Source of the DNA: Marinomonas agarivorans
GTDB taxonomy: Bacteria > Pseudomonadota > Gammaproteobacteria > Pseudomonadales > Marinomonadaceae
Length of the DNA: 64,000 nt
Assembly (NCBI GenBank): GCA_002173415.2
Contig: NHNK02000012.1
Location: forward strand, 13,581-77,580
Direction of reading: 5' to 3'
The notes under the pieces were generated by a model. It saw only the letters and a program-made list of their open reading frames with translations, was not told the origin of the DNA and searched no databases. The position numbers were made by a program, and so were the translations under genes. This document shows, one piece after another, positions 1 to 8,962 of this stretch. Each line of letters begins with the position of its first letter. The first letter of the stretch is position 1.

Positions 1-187
1 CAACCATTTTTCCCTGAACCATGACCACTTTTCCAGCGCCAGTTTTGTAACGTGCCATCCTCATTTAAACGCGTAACGTAATGTGTATTTCCTGTGCGTG
101 TCCAGTAGACTTGACGGCCGTCGCCAAACACATCCGCCAGTTGCCAACCATTTTTCCCTGAACCATGACCACTTTTCCAGCGCCAGT
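1..187 (-). repeat. 144-bp (48-codon) tandem repeat within SpvB-like gene
   Basis: The sequence at 1-42 recurs almost unchanged at 145-187, a period of exactly 144 bp. In the gene's frame it encodes WRWKSGHGSGKNGWQLADVF and related text. This fits an FG-GAP/VCBS-like beta-propeller repeat. Only one full period is visible. Confidence 0.8.
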
Positions 188-1163
188 TTTTAGAATCAAA
201 ATCATACAAAGTCCAATTTATTTGGACCTTAGGCAAACACAACCCTAGCCCATCACACTGCTCAATACTGGCCAATTGGCTGCGTTTAATCGGCCCTTCT
301 TCCTGATAATCCAGCGTGTGTTGGTACACCAAGGTGGTAGCATGATAGAGGCGGATTTGCTGTAAACGCTGTGTTACTTCCTCTTTTGATCCCGCGTTAT
401 AACTGAACTGTTTATCCCCACGCGCTTCATACTTAAACACCACCCGATAGCCGTTATACGCAATCTCATTTAAGCGTAAATCCCCTGTGGCTTGATCGTT
501 GTGGTAAGAATAATGAATTTGATTGCCTGAACCATCAGCAATCGAGGCCAGCCCCCATTTCAGCGGCTTGCCCGCATGAGTGCCATTGGCGAGCAAAGTC
601 GAATTATCACTCGCCCCATAAGCGAAAACCTGACCATTTTGTTGCACCACCTGCCAACTGTCTGGCGCGCCCTTGTCCCCTGCAATAGCAAACACTTTGG
701 TAAGCGGGTCATTTTCAAGGCGATATTGCGTACCCACATCGCCATACTTTCCGTTAATGGCGAGCAGTTTTTCCCCATCCAAACAAAAGCGATCATTGTC
801 GAATTTTGGTGCGGCAATAAAGCCATCTTGCGCTTGATTGGCTGCACAGCGGTGTATATCAGATTGCCCAGTGAGGGACCAACCTAAGCCGAGTAGCCCA
901 TTACCTTGTTGGCTGTTGTAGCGTAATTCCAAATTTGGCTCTAAGCCATTGATGCCATTCGGCAAATCAAGGGGAATCTCATAGGTCGCCGCCCCCGCGT
1001 AATTCACATCCGCTTCCCCCACCAAGGAGCCAACCAAATCTGTGGCAAAGGCCACGTGCGCGCTTGGCAACACGAAAAAAACAGCAATAAAACGGAAAAA
1101 ACGCAACGAAAGGGAAGAAAAAAAGGAAAGGAAAGAAGACAACACAGAAGGGAAACGCAGCAT
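1..1163 (-). CDS. SpvB-type secreted repeat protein, 5' part (runs off left edge)
   Basis: Open on the minus strand from ATG 1163 to the window edge (388 codons, no stop). AAGG about 8 nt upstream serves as SD. A long hydrophobic N-terminus (about 40 residues ending AFA) looks like a signal peptide. Residues about 42-95 carry the SpvB/TcaC/Rhs-type hallmark: a GAATYEIPL segment, then NGLEPNLELRYNS and GLLGLGWSLTG. Family members start large secreted or surface proteins, often with FG-GAP or Rhs repeats and sometimes a C-terminal toxin domain. Two copies of a 48-residue unit (WRWKSGHGSGKNGW) begin at the left end. The downstream part, which would show any effector domain, lies outside the window. 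Fairly sure of family, unsure of function. Confidence 0.85.
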   Translation of the reverse strand, partial: MLRFPSVLSSFLSFFSSLSLRFFRFIAVFFVLPSAHVAFATDLVGSLVGEADVNYAGAATYEIPLDLPNGINGLEPNLELRYNSQQGNGLLGLGWSLTGQSDIHRCAANQAQDGFIAAPKFDNDRFCLDGEKLLAINGKYGDVGTQYRLENDPLTKVFAIAGDKGAPDSWQVVQQNGQVFAYGASDNSTLLANGTHAGKPLKWGLASIADGSGNQIHYSYHNDQATGDLRLNEIAYNGYRVVFKYEARGDKQFSYNAGSKEEVTQRLQQIRLYHATTLVYQHTLDYQEEGPIKRSQLASIEQCDGLGLCLPKVQINWTLYDFDSKNWRWKSGHGSGKNGWQLADVFGDGRQVYWTRTGNTHYVTRLNEDGTLQNWRWKSGHGSGKNG

Positions 1164-1386
1164 GAACACAGCCTTATACAACAGAATAAAAAACAAACAA
1201 CACAATATACCCATTGTAAAGAAAGGCCCAGCCCACAGCAATGCAGAGGCATAAAAAAAGAGCGTAAAAAAACACGGTTAATAGGAAGAAGTGAAGTTTG
1301 CGAGGCGTGTAATTTCCATTCAATCCTGCCAAGTTTGCCAAGGAGTCTGTAATCTATTGCCTACAAAATTTTGCGAGAATTCTTAC

Positions 1387-1415
1387 TTGACCATTTCGGT
1401 TCGTGTCTCTAATCT
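1387..1415 (+). promoter_or_regulatory. Possible sigma70 promoter for a small RNA or leader
   Basis: TTGACC at 1387-1392 matches a -35 box well. After exactly 17 bp comes TAATCT (1410-1415), a weak -10. The three hairpins described at 1416-1509 start immediately downstream. Confidence 0.35.
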
Positions 1416-1509
1416 AGTTCTTGCGTTGGAACTCATTTGAGAAAAACCAACGTTCGGAATTGGCGTTCCGAGTAACAGCGGATACAGAGGCCGCGTAATG
1501 CGGCTTTTT
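1416..1509 (+). ncRNA. Candidate small RNA with three hairpins and a terminator
   Basis: No convincing ORF covers this stretch. It can fold into AGTTC/GAACT (1416-1420/1429-1433), TCGGAA/TTCCGA (1454-1459/1466-1471) and a final GCCGC/GCGGC stem (1490-1494/1500-1504) followed by five T. An alternative CGTTGG/CCAACG pairing (1424-1429/1447-1452) competes with the first hairpin. The order promoter-like sequence, hairpins, intrinsic terminator is typical of a bacterial sRNA of about 90 nt. It could also be an attenuated leader of the antirepressor gene. No known RNA family was recognised. Confidence 0.35.
1490..1509 (+). terminator. Rho-independent terminator
   Basis: A GCCGC-gtaat-GCGGC hairpin is followed by TTTTT. 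It lies between the candidate small RNA and the antirepressor leader. Confidence 0.55.
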
Positions 1510-1525
1510 CGTGTCTGAATATAGC

Positions 1526-1659
1526 TTTTCTGTTGTTAAGGGTAAGCTGTACGTGGCGCATTTTTGCGCGCCAGCTCTGTTACTGGTACGCCAACTCGTA
1601 TAGCTTGCCCACCCAATTGGCGTTGAGTGGGTAAATCATCGCTTTAACAGAAAAGGAGG
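1526..1659 (+). promoter_or_regulatory. Structured leader of the antirepressor gene (candidate cis-RNA)
   Basis: Nested complementary segments fill the gap before the gene. TTTTCTGTT (1526-1534) pairs with AACAGAAAA (1646-1654). GGTAAGCT (1541-1548) pairs with AGCTTGCC (1602-1609, one GU). TGGCGC (1554-1559) pairs with GCGCCA (1568-1573). ACGCCAA (1588-1594) can pair with TTGGCGT (1617-1623), which would cross the second helix as a pseudoknot. An alternative CCCAC/GTGGG stem (1608-1612/1627-1631) competes. The outer helix ends directly at the GGAGG ribosome-binding site, so folding could gate translation. The regulatory role is inferred. Confidence 0.45.
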
Positions 1660-1665
1660 CCTTGG

Positions 1666-2301
1666 ATGGCTAATTTATCAAATTCTCTAGCAAAACTACC
1701 CCGCATTTATGCATCCGATCATTTTCAATACGCCGTTAGCGCAAAAGAGCTGTATCAGTTTTTACTGCCCCTTCCGCCCAGTCCAACGTTGAAACAAGCG
1801 CCCATGCCGTACGGACGTTGGATCGATCATAGAGTCATGTATTACGGCTTCGAAGCTGGGTACGATTTTGTCTTGTTGGAGGAGAAAGCTTCTCTAAAGG
1901 AAAGTAGAAGATCACCTGACTTTTCCTTGAGTTTAAACATGGCAAAAGAATTGGCGCGGCTGGAAAGAACGGCCCAAGGCCGAGAGGCGCGATATCACTT
2001 TATCAACTTTGAACAGGAATTAACCAAGCAAGACTTGCGCAAAACCTATGGCGACAAACTGGATAAAAAAGTCAAACAGCTCAACCAGTTAGCCGAGTCC
2101 ATTAGGGTGGGTGAAAACGTGATGGTGATTCCAACCATTGACGTAATTAACCTGATCAAGGCCATTCGCCAATATCAAACCATCGCCGACCTTTACCTAA
2201 AACCCGAGCACGATATTAACCCCTATTGGGTCAACGACGTGATCGAACAGCTCAAACAAAAAAGCGGTAAATTGCTGTTGGATGAAGAAGAAAATCGGTA
2301 A
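1666..2301 (+). CDS. AntA/AntB-type antirepressor-like protein
   Basis: A 211-residue protein starting at ATG 1666, 6 nt after GGAGG. Residues about 23-115 match the AntA/AntB antirepressor pattern: a VSAKELYQFL start, then YGFEAGYDFVLLEE and LSLNMAKELARLERTAQGREARYHFI. Such proteins in phages bind and inactivate repressors. The C-terminal half (115-211) is helical and lysine-rich and was not recognised. No other phage gene is visible nearby, so this is a prophage relic or a domesticated solo gene. It has its own structured leader and a strong terminator, so it appears to be an independent unit. Confidence 0.75.
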   Translation: MANLSNSLAKLPRIYASDHFQYAVSAKELYQFLLPLPPSPTLKQAPMPYGRWIDHRVMYYGFEAGYDFVLLEEKASLKESRRSPDFSLSLNMAKELARLERTAQGREARYHFINFEQELTKQDLRKTYGDKLDKKVKQLNQLAESIRVGENVMVIPTIDVINLIKAIRQYQTIADLYLKPEHDINPYWVNDVIEQLKQKSGKLLLDEEENR

Positions 2302-2316
2302 GTAAACCAAGCAATC

Positions 2317-2366
2317 AAACCACTGGCGTTGGCGACCTTGCGGCAACCCAGTGGTTTTTATTTTGT
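2317..2366 (+). terminator. Rho-independent terminator after antirepressor
   Basis: AAACCACTGG (2317-2326) pairs with CCAGTGGTTT (2348-2357), followed by a T-rich run. It lies 16 nt after the stop codon. Confidence 0.85.
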
Positions 2367-2500
2367 ATTTTTAAAGAACTTTTTCTAATTTATCCGCGTT
2401 CCACACAGTACCCAACTTTTTGCTACATATTCTCGAAAAATCGATGCACGTTTGGCGATGTTTTGTTCCTGTTTAACGTGTGGACGGGACAGTGGCTAGG

Positions 2501-2548
2501 AAAATAAAAAGCCCAGTAATTGAACACCGTGTCAATTTACTGGGCTTT
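2501..2548 (-). terminator. Terminator of the chemoreceptor gene
   Basis: AAAGCCCAGTAA (2508-2519) and TTACTGGGCTTT (2537-2548) form a long stem. Read on the minus strand it is followed by TTTTTATTTT. It lies about 40 bp past the chemoreceptor stop. Confidence 0.85.
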
Positions 2549-2589
2549 GCTGATCAGTAATCTGCTATTAAAAACGTGTGCAGCTCAAT

Positions 2590-4491
2590 CTAGAGTTTAA
2601 ACATAGCTACGCAGCGTTCGAGTCTGCTTGATAGTTCGGTTAATTTGGCGGACATTTCTTTGTTGCCATTTGAGCTTTCAAACGTCACTTTCGCAAGGTC
2701 GTTAATTTCTACCACACTGGCGTTAATTTCTGACGCGACGTGGGTTTGTTCTTCTGCGGCGGTGGCAATTTGTACGTTCATGTCTTGAATAATAGACACG
2801 GAATCACGAATGGATTGCAGCGCCTGATTCGCTTCATTTGACTTATCTGCCGTGGACTGAACATCTTTCATGTTGTCTTCCATCAGCTCTACCGAATGTT
2901 TAGCTTCACCTTGCAGGCGATTAATCATATCTTGAATTTCGCTGGTGCTTTCTTTGGTACGATTTGCCAAATTACGCACTTCGTCCGCTACCACGGCAAA
3001 ACCTCGACCATGTTCACCAGCTCGGGCCGCTTCAATGGCGGCATTGAGTGCAAGCAGATTGGTTTGCTCAGAAATATCGTTAATAACTTCTAGTATACTG
3101 CCAATGTCTTGGGTTTCTTTTTCTAGACGGCTAATAACGTCCATGACTTTTTCAATACCCGTCACCAAAGTAGACATGTTGCTGTTCATTTCGGTCACTC
3201 GATCCATGCCCTGACCTGAATGTGCATTCGCTTCTTTGGCGGCAGTGGATGCTTCCATCGCATTACGAGCCACTTCATCCACTGTCACTGTCATCTCATT
3301 CATGGCGGTAGAGGTTTGCTCTAGTTGAATGGTTTGTTTTTCCGAACTGGTATTGACTCTGGTGGCCGATACTGTAATTTGGCTTGCCGCTTGGTTCATG
3401 TGCTCCATTGCATCGCCAATATCTCCAATGATTTCTTTTAAGTTTTTAATCATGGTAATAGTGGCTGCATATACACCGCTTGGGTTGCCGCTGTCATCCA
3501 CTTGTACTGTTAGATCGCCGTCGGCAACGCGTTTGACCAGTTGTTCAATTTCTTTTGGCTCACCACCAATTGGGGCATACATCAATTTCACCACCAAGAA
3601 GTAGACAATAACGAGCGAGATCAGAATTAAAATGAAGGAAACTGTGAAGCCTTGTATAAAGTTGGCATTCGAGGCGGCATACATATTATCAGTGAAGTCC
3701 CACGCCCATACTGTCCAACCAGAAGACGCAATAAGAGCATTGATAGCAAAATACTCATTACCTTCAAATTGATAAGTATGTTGGCGCGCTGTTTGTCCTG
3801 CGTATTCTTTGTAAGTAGGACGACGCTCGTACAGGTTCGTGCCAATGTATTCAGGGTCTTTTGCCCCTAAAATAAAACCGTCAGCACGGCTAACAAAGAC
3901 TTGATTTTCTTTGGTGAGACCACCCACAAATTTGGTGATGTCATCCACCGCAATGTTAGTACTTAATACCGCAACAACTTGACCACCACGTGTCACCGGC
4001 ACTGCTAAGGCCATCACCAAATTGCCGGCACTACTGGTATAAGGTGTGGTGATAATACGTTTTTCACCCGCAAACACGCGGTTATACCATTCACGGTTTA
4101 GGCTCTTGGCATTAAAGTTGGGAATCTCACCACTAGGTAAGTAGGTCACCCCGCTTTTTAAGCCAACGTAGGCCGCTAAGCTGTTTAAGCTGGCAGTAAT
4201 GCTATTTAACTTACCTTTGGTGTCTTCAACATTCAGGTTGCCTGCATTATCAATATCCAAACTCGCACTGACAATTTCCAGCCCATCAAAGTAACGTGTG
4301 ACCTTTTGCTCTAGTGCGTTGGCAATTAAGAAGGATTCTGTTTCGAGCATATGTGAATACGCTTTCACGGAACTTGATTTAAAATTGATATAACTGGCAA
4401 TTGTTACAAATAAAATAGCGGCAATAAATAACGCCCCTATGCACGTTAACAATTTCGCCTTAGCACTCATGTTGGCTAGCTTACTTTTCAT
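2590..4491 (-). CDS. Methyl-accepting chemotaxis protein (dCache type)
   Basis: A 633-residue transmembrane chemoreceptor. The N-terminal membrane segment spans about 14-34. A periplasmic region of about 240 residues has dCache_1-like features. The second membrane segment lies at about 278-302, followed by a HAMP linker and a long methyl-accepting coiled coil. The conserved hairpin tip, [20 protein letters not shown], sits near residue 476. The protein relays ligand binding to CheA/CheW and is adapted by CheR/CheB. The C-terminus ends ERCVAMFKL with no NWETF-type pentapeptide. The ligand cannot be told. It is monocistronic with its own terminator. Confidence 0.95.
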   Translation of the reverse strand: MKSKLANMSAKAKLLTCIGALFIAAILFVTIASYINFKSSSVKAYSHMLETESFLIANALEQKVTRYFDGLEIVSASLDIDNAGNLNVEDTKGKLNSITASLNSLAAYVGLKSGVTYLPSGEIPNFNAKSLNREWYNRVFAGEKRIITTPYTSSAGNLVMALAVPVTRGGQVVAVLSTNIAVDDITKFVGGLTKENQVFVSRADGFILGAKDPEYIGTNLYERRPTYKEYAGQTARQHTYQFEGNEYFAINALIASSGWTVWAWDFTDNMYAASNANFIQGFTVSFILILISLVIVYFLVVKLMYAPIGGEPKEIEQLVKRVADGDLTVQVDDSGNPSGVYAATITMIKNLKEIIGDIGDAMEHMNQAASQITVSATRVNTSSEKQTIQLEQTSTAMNEMTVTVDEVARNAMEASTAAKEANAHSGQGMDRVTEMNSNMSTLVTGIEKVMDVISRLEKETQDIGSILEVINDISEQTNLLALNAAIEAARAGEHGRGFAVVADEVRNLANRTKESTSEIQDMINRLQGEAKHSVELMEDNMKDVQSTADKSNEANQALQSIRDSVSIIQDMNVQIATAAEEQTHVASEINASVVEINDLAKVTFESSNGNKEMSAKLTELSSRLERCVAMFKL

Positions 4492-4748
4492 ATCTACATT
4501 CCCCGTAATTTATAAAAAATTAATTTACTCTTCCCTTAGTTCACTCCCTCTGTTAACACCTCCTATCCATACTTTTTATTATATTTTTTATTTGGGAGCC
4601 ACTAATTTTTTAATCATTTCAATGTTTTAATCTTAACTAAAATCAAACATTATTTGGTTTTACTTAACACATTCGAACAAATCGTCGATTGGTGTTTTGT
4701 ATTAGAAGATTATGAACCCGAACCCGATGAGTAACTCTTTAAGAAAGT

Positions 4749-5183
4749 TTAGCTCAGTAAAAAGGTAACAGGTCCATCATTAATTAAGCTTACCTGCATA
4801 TCAGCACCAAATTTACCTGTGGCCACAATAGGGTGTTTTGCCCTAATGTGTTCTACCAACAAGTTAAACAATACCTGTGCCCGCTCTGGTTCTGCCGCAG
4901 TGGAAAAACCAGGCCTTAGCCCCTTTTTAGTTTCCGCAGCCAATGTGAACTGGGAAACCAGCAGAATACCACCATTTACTTGCTGTACGTTCAGATTCAT
5001 TTTTGCATTATCATCACTGAACATACGGTAGTTAAGCAGTTTTTCCGCTAGGCGCGTTACATCCTCTTCCGTATCATTTTTCTCAATGCCAACCAATACT
5101 AATTGGCCTTGAGCAATATCACCAATCAGATTTCCGTCCACATGAACGCTGGCTTTGCTAACTCTTTGCACCAACAGTTTCAC
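4749..5183 (-). CDS. dtd: D-aminoacyl-tRNA deacylase
   Basis: A cytosolic enzyme that hydrolyses D-aminoacyl-tRNAs and glycyl-tRNA(Ala). The N-terminus reads LLVQRVSKASVHVDG. The family motifs VSQFTLAAETKKG and GP(V)TF are present, and the latter is near the C-terminus (NDGPVTFLLS). I place the start at GTG 5183 (144 residues, the family's usual size). A near-perfect Shine-Dalgarno, TAAGAGGTG, ends 9 nt upstream, whereas the earlier GTG at 5195 lies inside that SD. It lies downstream of typA but a strong terminator separates the two. Confidence 0.95.
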   Translation of the reverse strand: MKLLVQRVSKASVHVDGNLIGDIAQGQLVLVGIEKNDTEEDVTRLAEKLLNYRMFSDDNAKMNLNVQQVNGGILLVSQFTLAAETKKGLRPGFSTAAEPERAQVLFNLLVEHIRAKHPIVATGKFGADMQVSLINDGPVTFLLS

Positions 5184-5192
5184 TTCTCTAAG

Positions 5193-5201
5193 CACCTCTT
5201 A
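5193..5201 (-). promoter_or_regulatory. Shine-Dalgarno that fixes the dtd start
   Basis: TAAGAGGTG on the minus strand is almost fully complementary to the 16S 3' end and sits 9 nt before GTG 5183. It excludes the longer 148-codon reading. Confidence 0.7.
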
Positions 5202-5249
5202 CTCGGCTCTGTATTACTTTTATATCACTTTTTATGCCATTTTTATGTA

Positions 5250-5284
5250 AATAAGGCCGACAATTTCACACTGTCGGCCTTATT
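5250..5284 (-). terminator. Bidirectional-looking terminator between typA and dtd
   Basis: AATAAGGCCGACA (5250-5262) pairs perfectly with TGTCGGCCTTATT (5272-5284) around a 9-nt loop. T-rich sequence follows on the minus strand. It ends typA transcription before dtd. Confidence 0.85.
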
Positions 5285-5321
5285 GAAAGCAAGCATAAAT
5301 TATTGTTTTTTATAGAAAATA

Positions 5322-7133
5322 TTATTTCCTATTATTACGTTTACGCTCATTTTCGGTCAAGAGCTTTTTACGAATACGAATGCTTTCTGGCGTTACTTCG
5401 ACCAACTCATCATCTTCGATAAACTCAAGGGCTTGTTCTAACGTGTGTTTAATCGGTGGCGTCAAGGTTAAGGCTTCGTCTGTACCAGAAGCGCGCACGT
5501 TGGTTAGCTGCTTACCTTTTATTGGGTTGACTGCCAAATCGTTATCACGTGAGTGCAAGCCGATGATTTGACCTTCATAGACTTCCACACCATGACCTAA
5601 GAACATACGGCCACGACTTTGTAGGTTAAATAATGCGTACGCTGCCGTTTTACCGGTCAGCATACTAACGAGCACGCCATTTTTACGGCTTTGTACTTGG
5701 CCATCTTTTACAGGTCCATAGTGATCAAACACACTGGTCATGATGCCTGAACCAGAAGTAAGTGTTAAAAACAGACCTCTAAAGCCAATTAATCCGCGCG
5801 AAGGCACCATGAATTCAAGGCGAATGCGGCCTTTACCGTCAGGCTCCATATTGGTGAGTTCGGCTTTACGCAAACCTAGCTCTTCCATAATCGGCCCTTG
5901 GTGTTGTTCTTCGACGTCGATAACAACTTGTTCAAATGGCTCAGAGAGAACACCGTCAATTTCTTTAGTGACCACTTCTGGACGAGAAACGCCCATTTCG
6001 AAGCCTTCACGGCGCATGGTTTCAATCAGTACCGATAAGTGCAGTTCACCACGGCCTGAAACAATAAATTTATCGGGCGTATCGCCTTGTTCAACACGCA
6101 ATGCCACGTTGTGAATCAGTTCTTGATCAAGACGATCTTTAATATTTCGTGTGGTAACAAATTTGCCTTCTTTACCTGCAAATGGTGAATCGTTGACGAT
6201 AAAGTTCATGCTCACGGTCGGCTCATCAACACTTAATGCGGGTAGTGATTCCACTTGCGTTGGGTCACATAAGGTGTCGGAAATGCTAAGTTTATCGATA
6301 CCATTAATACAAACGATGTCACCGGCGGTGGCTAAATCTGTATCAATACGCTCAAGCCCTAAGTAGCCTTTTACATTTAGCACTTTGCCTTTACGTTCAC
6401 TGCCATCGGCTGATTTCACAACCACTTGTTGGTTCGGTGCCAAACTACCACGAGTAATACGACCAACACCGATAACGCCCACATAGCTGTCGTAATCCAG
6501 TGCAGAAATTTGCATTTGGAATGGCCCTTCTGGGTCCACATCTGGGGCGGGCACGCTATCGACGATCATTTGGTAAAGTGGGGTCATGTCGTCTGCCATG
6601 TTGGCTGGGTCATCGCCAGCAATACCGTTAATTGCAGAAGCATAAATAATGGGGAAGTCTAGTTGCTCGTCTGTGGCACCTAGGCTGTCGAACAGGTCAA
6701 ATACTTGATCTACAACCCAGTCAGGGCGCGCACCAGGTCGGTCAATTTTGTTGATAACAACAATGGGGCGTAAGCCTTGCTCAAAGGCTTTAGAGGTAAC
6801 AAAGCGGGTTTGTGGCATGGGGCCATCAACGGCGTCAACTAATAGACAAACGCAATCGACCATAGAAAGAACACGTTCAACTTCACCACCAAAATCGGCG
6901 TGTCCAGGTGTGTCTACAATATTGATACGATAATCATTCCATTTAATCGCGGTATTTTTCGCCAGTATGGTAATACCACGCTCTTTTTCCTGATCGTTTG
7001 AGTCCATGATGCGTTCTGCACCTTCGTCTTTACGATCCAGCGTACCTGATTGACTTAATAGCTTATCAACCAAGGTGGTTTTACCGTGGTCAACGTGGGC
7101 AATAATAGCGATATTTCTTAAATTCTCGATCAC
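5322..7133 (-). CDS. typA: Ribosome-associated translational GTPase TypA/BipA
   Basis: 603 residues, full length for the family. The N-terminal GTPase motifs are G1 AHVDHGKTT (12-20), the G3 [15 protein letters not shown] and NKID. EF-G-like domains follow, and the lysine-rich C-terminus ends [16 protein letters not shown]. It binds the 70S ribosome and assists assembly and stress adaptation. The start is GTG 7133, matching the family start (V/M)[11 protein letters not shown] perfect TATAAT lies at 7172-7177 on the minus strand, about 40 bp upstream. Confidence 0.97.
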   Translation of the reverse strand: MIENLRNIAIIAHVDHGKTTLVDKLLSQSGTLDRKDEGAERIMDSNDQEKERGITILAKNTAIKWNDYRINIVDTPGHADFGGEVERVLSMVDCVCLLVDAVDGPMPQTRFVTSKAFEQGLRPIVVINKIDRPGARPDWVVDQVFDLFDSLGATDEQLDFPIIYASAINGIAGDDPANMADDMTPLYQMIVDSVPAPDVDPEGPFQMQISALDYDSYVGVIGVGRITRGSLAPNQQVVVKSADGSERKGKVLNVKGYLGLERIDTDLATAGDIVCINGIDKLSISDTLCDPTQVESLPALSVDEPTVSMNFIVNDSPFAGKEGKFVTTRNIKDRLDQELIHNVALRVEQGDTPDKFIVSGRGELHLSVLIETMRREGFEMGVSRPEVVTKEIDGVLSEPFEQVVIDVEEQHQGPIMEELGLRKAELTNMEPDGKGRIRLEFMVPSRGLIGFRGLFLTLTSGSGIMTSVFDHYGPVKDGQVQSRKNGVLVSMLTGKTAAYALFNLQSRGRMFLGHGVEVYEGQIIGLHSRDNDLAVNPIKGKQLTNVRASGTDEALTLTPPIKHTLEQALEFIEDDELVEVTPESIRIRKKLLTENERKRNNRK

Positions 7134-7171
7134 AACAAATATTCTCGACTAGCTAGTAAAAAGTTGCGCGC

Positions 7172-7177
7172 ATTATA
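7172..7177 (-). promoter_or_regulatory. Putative -10 box for typA
   Basis: The minus strand reads TATAAT here, within CTATAATGCGCGC. No good -35 is seen at the usual distance, so only the -10 is supported. Confidence 0.4.
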
Positions 7178-7334
7178 GCCTGTTCCTACAAGAAATAGGC
7201 AAAAAAAACACCTTAATCGCGTCCTGCTTATAAAAAGGTCTTACTATGCCAAGAAATTAAGACAGTTTGATGACAATATTAGCGTTAATTTATGCTTTCT
7301 TAAAAATACATATCTATTTGATTTAATTGTACTT

Positions 7335-8558
7335 TTACCATTTTGACAGGATTTGTCTTTCTGCATCTGTCATACCGGTTTTATTAAGAAAAGGCATATC
7401 ACGTGTTACCGTAGTTCGATGGATAATTTGTGCTTTGTAACGGCTGATGTCCTGCCAGTTATCTAACACAACCCCCAAAGGCGCCACTTTAAAAAGCTCG
7501 CTGGTTGGCGTGGCTGAATGGCAACTGCGGCAATGGGTGGCGATTAAATTTTCTATTCGCTCCTGCTGATCTGTCATTTTCTGTACACTCACAAGACTGC
7601 TTTCTTGCTGCGTTTCTTCTATGGTCGTTTTCGCATTGTGTTCACTGGAGAATGACGCTTTAGGCCATGACACCCAAACCGCGATCGCCAACATAGCCAA
7701 AAAGCCTGACACTAAAATAGCAGGCCGTATTACACCGTGGTGCTTTAAATTGAAAAAATGCCTGATCCAAGCCGATACTGCCATAAGTAACGCCAACACA
7801 AGCCAATTCATGTCATGCTGATAGGTTTGTGGGTAGTGGTTACTGATCATGATAAAGAGCAGCGGCAGAGTAAAATAGTTATTGTGTACCGAACGCAGTT
7901 TGGCGCCTGCGCCCCAAGCAGGGTCAATAGGCTCGTTGTTACTCACCGCATGCACCATTTTTCTCTGGGAGGGCATGATCACCAAGAAAACATTCGCTAC
8001 CATTATGGTGCCAACCAAGGCTCCTACATGAATATAAGCACCGCGACCGCTAAATAAATGTGCTGCTAGCCAACAAGTAAAGGTAATAAAAAGTGCGAGG
8101 GCAACGCCAAAAACCGTTGGATATTGACCTAATGGACTACGACAAGCAATTTCATACACGCCAAACCCGATAGCAATGAAACCAAGGCCAAACAACACAG
8201 CTTGCAGTGGCGAGAGCGCTTGAACACTAGGGTCAATCAGATACGCCGAGGCACCGAAGTAATACACCAGTATCAACAGGGCCATACCGCTTAACCATGT
8301 GCTGTAGGCTTCCCATTTAAACCAGTGCAGTTTCTCTGGCATGGTTTGTGGGCCATGAGCATATTTCGCAATTTCATAAAAACCACCGCCATGAATGGCC
8401 CATAAATCCCCTTTAATGCCTTGGTCTTTTTTCTGCTGGGGCGGCTCACGCAAACTGTTATCCAGCCAGATAAAATAAAATGAAGCACCGATCCAAGCCA
8501 CGCCCGCAATAACATGGAACCAGCGTACGAATAATGAAAGCCATTCAAGCCACGGCAT
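7335..8558 (-). CDS. puuD: PuuD-type membrane urate oxidase with cytochrome c domain
   Basis: 407 residues. The N-terminal membrane domain has about eight hydrophobic segments and begins with the family signature WFHVIAGVAWIGASFYF. It contains the conserved GGGFY and histidines. A C-terminal class I cytochrome c domain carries CRSCH near residue 343. Family knowledge: this type oxidises urate to 5-hydroxyisourate and passes electrons to the respiratory chain instead of making H2O2. It is the last gene of the xdhA-to-puuD minus-strand arm. ATG 8558 has GAGGG upstream. The stop is directly after LSKW, slightly short at the C-terminus, but the haem motif is intact. Confidence 0.92.
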   Translation of the reverse strand: MPWLEWLSLFVRWFHVIAGVAWIGASFYFIWLDNSLREPPQQKKDQGIKGDLWAIHGGGFYEIAKYAHGPQTMPEKLHWFKWEAYSTWLSGMALLILVYYFGASAYLIDPSVQALSPLQAVLFGLGFIAIGFGVYEIACRSPLGQYPTVFGVALALFITFTCWLAAHLFSGRGAYIHVGALVGTIMVANVFLVIMPSQRKMVHAVSNNEPIDPAWGAGAKLRSVHNNYFTLPLLFIMISNHYPQTYQHDMNWLVLALLMAVSAWIRHFFNLKHHGVIRPAILVSGFLAMLAIAVWVSWPKASFSSEHNAKTTIEETQQESSLVSVQKMTDQQERIENLIATHCRSCHSATPTSELFKVAPLGVVLDNWQDISRYKAQIIHRTTVTRDMPFLNKTGMTDAERQILSKW

Positions 8559-8626
8559 AGTAAACCCTCTTCAAAAAATCAGTCATTATTTATTATTGAT
8601 GAGCCAAACCACCATAAGACAGGATA

Positions 8627-8950
8627 TTAACTGCCTCTATAGCTACTGTAGCCAAATGGGCTAATCAAAAGCGGCACATGATAATGCCCACCGCCTTCCT
8701 CCATAAAGAAGTGAATATCAATATGCGGGTAAAAGCTCTTGCCATGTTCTGTTATCAAGTAGTCCTGACAGTGAAAACGTAGTTGATAAGTGCCAGCAAC
8801 TAAGGGGATATCGCCCCAATTTTTACAGCGACCATCTTGATCTGTGATGGCATTACTGATTTGGCCATCAGGGTGATATAGGCTGATCGATAGCCCTGCT
8901 GCGGGCTTGCCTAATGTGGTGTCTAATATATGGCTGGATAAGGTAATCAT
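8627..8950 (-). CDS. uraH: 5-hydroxyisourate hydrolase (transthyretin-like)
   Basis: 107 residues, usual length. It begins LSSHILDTTLGKPAAGL, which includes the active-site His, and ends with the diagnostic YRGS tetrapeptide. It converts 5-hydroxyisourate to OHCU. The gene lies between uraD (12-bp gap) and puuD (68-bp gap) on the same strand. The protein acts directly after PuuD in the pathway. Confidence 0.95.
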   Translation of the reverse strand: MITLSSHILDTTLGKPAAGLSISLYHPDGQISNAITDQDGRCKNWGDIPLVAGTYQLRFHCQDYLITEHGKSFYPHIDIHFFMEEGGGHYHVPLLISPFGYSSYRGS

Positions 8951-8962
8951 GCTGGCTCTCGT

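Noticed and set aside
1042-1352. Plus-strand reading frames rich in Lys/Glu/Arg
   Set aside because: They lie antisense to the signal-peptide region of the SpvB-like gene and its leader; their composition mirrors the Phe/Ser-rich minus-strand coding.
1541-1609. tRNA-like acceptor pairing GGTAAGCT/AGCTTGCC over about 70 nt
   Set aside because: No T-arm TTC loop, no anticodon arm of correct size and no CCA; better explained as part of the leader structure.
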